A DNA stretch of 64,000 bases from Sphingobacterium sp. ML3W (GTDB lineage: Bacteria > Bacteroidota > Bacteroidia > Sphingobacteriales > Sphingobacteriaceae), in assembly GCF_000747525.1 (NCBI RefSeq), contig NZ_CP009278.1, positions 310,001 to 374,000 on the forward strand, read 5' to 3'. How positions within the stretch are numbered: position 1 is the stretch's first letter; every line of letters begins with the position of its first letter. Position numbers and translations under genes: made by a program. A model generated the notes under the pieces. It had not been told where the DNA came from and did not search any database. It worked only from the letters and a program-made list of their open reading frames with translations. Positions 62,335 to 64,000 of this stretch are shown here, one piece after another.

Positions 62335-63888
62335 TTATTTGGAAGTATAAGTAGCGAAAGGAATGATCATTTCTTCCAATGAAATGCCTCCGTGTTGGAA
62401 AGTTTCATTAAAATAATTGACAAATTGATTGTAATTATTAGGGTATACAAAATAAGAGTCTTCTTTGGCAAATACAAAACAAGAGCTCATATGAAGCTTA
62501 GGAAGTTGTGCATCATGTGGGTTTTTAATTAAAAAAACGTCCTTTTCTATGAAATTTAAGTTTTTGCCTTGTTTATAGCGTAGGTTGGTATTCGTATTTC
62601 GATCCCCAACGATTTTACTCGGTTTTTTCACTTTGATGGTACCGTGGTCAGTCGTTATAATGACCTTTACGTTGCGTTGTGAAAGCCATTTTAAAGCTTC
62701 GAACAATGGAGAGTGCTCAAACCATGAAAGCGTCAAAGAGCGGTATGCCGCTTCGTTATTTGCCAATTCACGAATCATCGCCATATCTGTCCTTGCATGC
62801 GAAAGCATATCTACGAAGTTGTAAACAAGTACGTTTAGGTTGTTTTGCATGAGATTACTCAGGTTGTCAACAACATCTTTACCTTGATCCAAAGTCAATA
62901 CTTTTGTATAGGAATGCTTAATGGGCTTACGGTAGACACGATTAATCTGGTCTTCTAAAAATTTATCCTCATATAAGTTTTTACCACCTTCGTCCTCATC
63001 GTTCTGCCACATTTTAGGAAATCTTTTTTCCATTTCTAAAGGTGTTAATCCACTAAAAATGGCGTTACGAGCATATTGTGTGGCAGTAGGCAAGATACTG
63101 TAATAGGTGTCTTCTTCCTCTAATCTAAAATAATCGGTAATAACTTCGTTGATTACTTTCCACTGGTCGTAACGCAGATTGTCTATTAAAAAGAAAAATG
63201 TAGGTCTATCCTCCGTTAATTGGGTGAATACTTTTTTCTTAAATAACTGATGTGATAAAATCGGAGACTGATCTGGATTTTTCATCCAGTTCAAGTAATT
63301 ACGTTCGATAAATTTCGAGAATTGAACATTAGCTTCCGATTTTTGCGTGGTCAAGATTTCGTGCATTCCTGCATCTTCAAGCTTCTCGAGCGAAAGTTCC
63401 CAATAGATTAGTTTTTTATAAGCTTCGGTCCATTGTTTATAGCTTAAATCATCATTCAGTACCATACCTAGATTTCTAAAATCCTGTTGGTAGGCCATTG
63501 ATGTTTTTTCATTGACAAGCCTTCTGTTTTCCGTTAGCTTTTTAATCGTCAATAGAATTTGCTTAGGATTGACAGGTTTTATCAGGTAGTCGTCTATTTT
63601 AGAGCCAATGGCATCTTCCATGACATGCTCCTCCTCATTTTTAGTCACCAGTACGGTCGGAACTGTGGGGTTTATGGATTTTAATATGGCCAATGTTTCT
63701 AGACCTGTTAATCCAGGCATATTTTCATCTAAAAAAACGAGATCAAAAAGACCTTCTTTGAAAGCATCTACCGCATCATTACCATTATTTACTGTTTTGA
63801 CCTTATAGCCTCTCTCCTCTAATAAAAGGATATGAGGTTTTAAGAAATCAATCTCATCATCTGCCCAAAGTATATGTGTTTTTTGCAT
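62335..63888 (-). CDS. porX: PorX-type response regulator with alkaline-phosphatase-fold output domain
   Basis: The product is 517 aa. The receiver domain (residues 1-125) has 'HILWADDEIDFLKPHILLLE', phosphorylation site D54 in 'LVFLDENMPGLTGLETL', and 'VPTVLVTKNEEEH'. A helical linker with 'YKQWTEAYKKLIYWELSLEK' follows. The output domain (about 210-517) is of the alkaline phosphatase superfamily: 'FFFLIDNLRYDQWKVINEVI', a Thr-containing 'LPTATQYARNAIFSGLTPLE' (T268/T270) and 'VIITTDHGTIKVKKPSKI'. This is the PorX architecture, which regulates type IX secretion genes together with a sigma factor in Porphyromonas. A T9SS role here is inferred from the family. Confidence 0.92.
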   Translation of the reverse strand: MQKTHILWADDEIDFLKPHILLLEERGYKVKTVNNGNDAVDAFKEGLFDLVFLDENMPGLTGLETLAILKSINPTVPTVLVTKNEEEHVMEDAIGSKIDDYLIKPVNPKQILLTIKKLTENRRLVNEKTSMAYQQDFRNLGMVLNDDLSYKQWTEAYKKLIYWELSLEKLEDAGMHEILTTQKSEANVQFSKFIERNYLNWMKNPDQSPILSHQLFKKKVFTQLTEDRPTFFFLIDNLRYDQWKVINEVITDYFRLEEEDTYYSILPTATQYARNAIFSGLTPLEMEKRFPKMWQNDEDEGGKNLYEDKFLEDQINRVYRKPIKHSYTKVLTLDQGKDVVDNLSNLMQNNLNVLVYNFVDMLSHARTDMAMIRELANNEAAYRSLTLSWFEHSPLFEALKWLSQRNVKVIITTDHGTIKVKKPSKIVGDRNTNTNLRYKQGKNLNFIEKDVFLIKNPHDAQLPKLHMSSCFVFAKEDSYFVYPNNYNQFVNYFNETFQHGGISLEEMIIPFATYTSK

Positions 63889-64000
63889 GTTGTTCTATTT
63901 GCTATAATCAAAATTGATCGTATCCCAATTGTTTTATCTTTCAGGGAGTTGGTGGGATAGTCAGTTGTTATTTTGATTTATTTTCGTAATATATACGAAC
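63889..64000. other. Right-edge intergenic sequence
   Basis: 112 bases upstream of porX on the minus strand. They should contain its promoter; no further gene is recognisable before the window ends. Confidence 0.4.

Noticed and set aside
1..64000. CRISPR arrays, intact insertion sequences, rRNA or tRNA genes
   Set aside because: No regularly spaced repeats, transposase genes or RNA-gene consensus sequences were found.

Overview
The window looks like a chromosomal segment of a Bacteroidota bacterium, most likely Sphingobacteriaceae (Sphingobacterium-like). The support is a SusC/SusD pair with TlpA thioredoxins, a PorX-type response regulator, YtxJ (bacillithiol redox), DUF4920, DUF6520 and OMP_b-brl-type receptors, an AT-rich base composition, and several TAnnTTTG promoter elements placed very close to start codons. 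The genus is inference; no rRNA or tRNA gene was found.

Left edge (1-5400): an accessory, AT-rich zone. It opens inside a peptide/bacteriocin-type ABC exporter gene, followed by an overlapping single-span membrane protein. On the opposite strand are a carboxypeptidase-regulatory-like exported protein and a medium-chain reductase without the usual zinc ligands. A strip of broken genes follows (a winged-helix remnant and an AlbA_2-type N-terminus), then an XRE repressor whose promoter carries a 12-bp inverted-repeat operator, and a strongly folded 87-nt element.

5400-12900: a locus visibly richer in G+C than its flanks. It has a DUF3738/TIGR03435-like protein, a TlpA thioredoxin, SusC and SusD on the + strand, ending in a near-ideal bidirectional terminator. 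Facing it is a small exported two-cysteine protein of the DUF6520 type, and beyond that a degenerate, partly GC-rich tract.

12900-31600: accessory metabolism and envelope. It holds a membrane-anchored LytTR regulator, a Gfo/Idh/MocA oxidoreductase, a COG4313-type outer-membrane protein with an amidohydrolase, a complete RND efflux operon (adaptor, pump, outer-membrane factor), an NAPE-PLD-like metallo-hydrolase, a glycosyltransferase, and an overlapping MprF-like / AcvB-VirJ-like pair that probably makes and hydrolyses aminoacyl-phosphatidylglycerol.

31600-64000: mostly core genes. They include an LLM flavin enzyme, miaE, a GNAT acetyltransferase, rlmN, comF-like, VanZ, PadR with a PspC protein, a TonB-type receptor, gapN, an ExuT-like MFS carrier, an esterase, murF, folP, DUF4920, a YrdC-type enzyme, dapD, an S4 RNA-binding protein, ytxJ, ribH, a TPR membrane protein, a FlaA1/CapD-like dehydratase, alanine dehydrogenase, a second esterase, a second TlpA and an orphan ABC ATPase. 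The right end is a minus-strand run of porX, tsaE, an ECF sigma factor, a probable anti-sigma protein and an outer-membrane barrel protein. Convergent gene pairs are separated by long, near-perfect palindromic terminators, often overlapping a stop codon.
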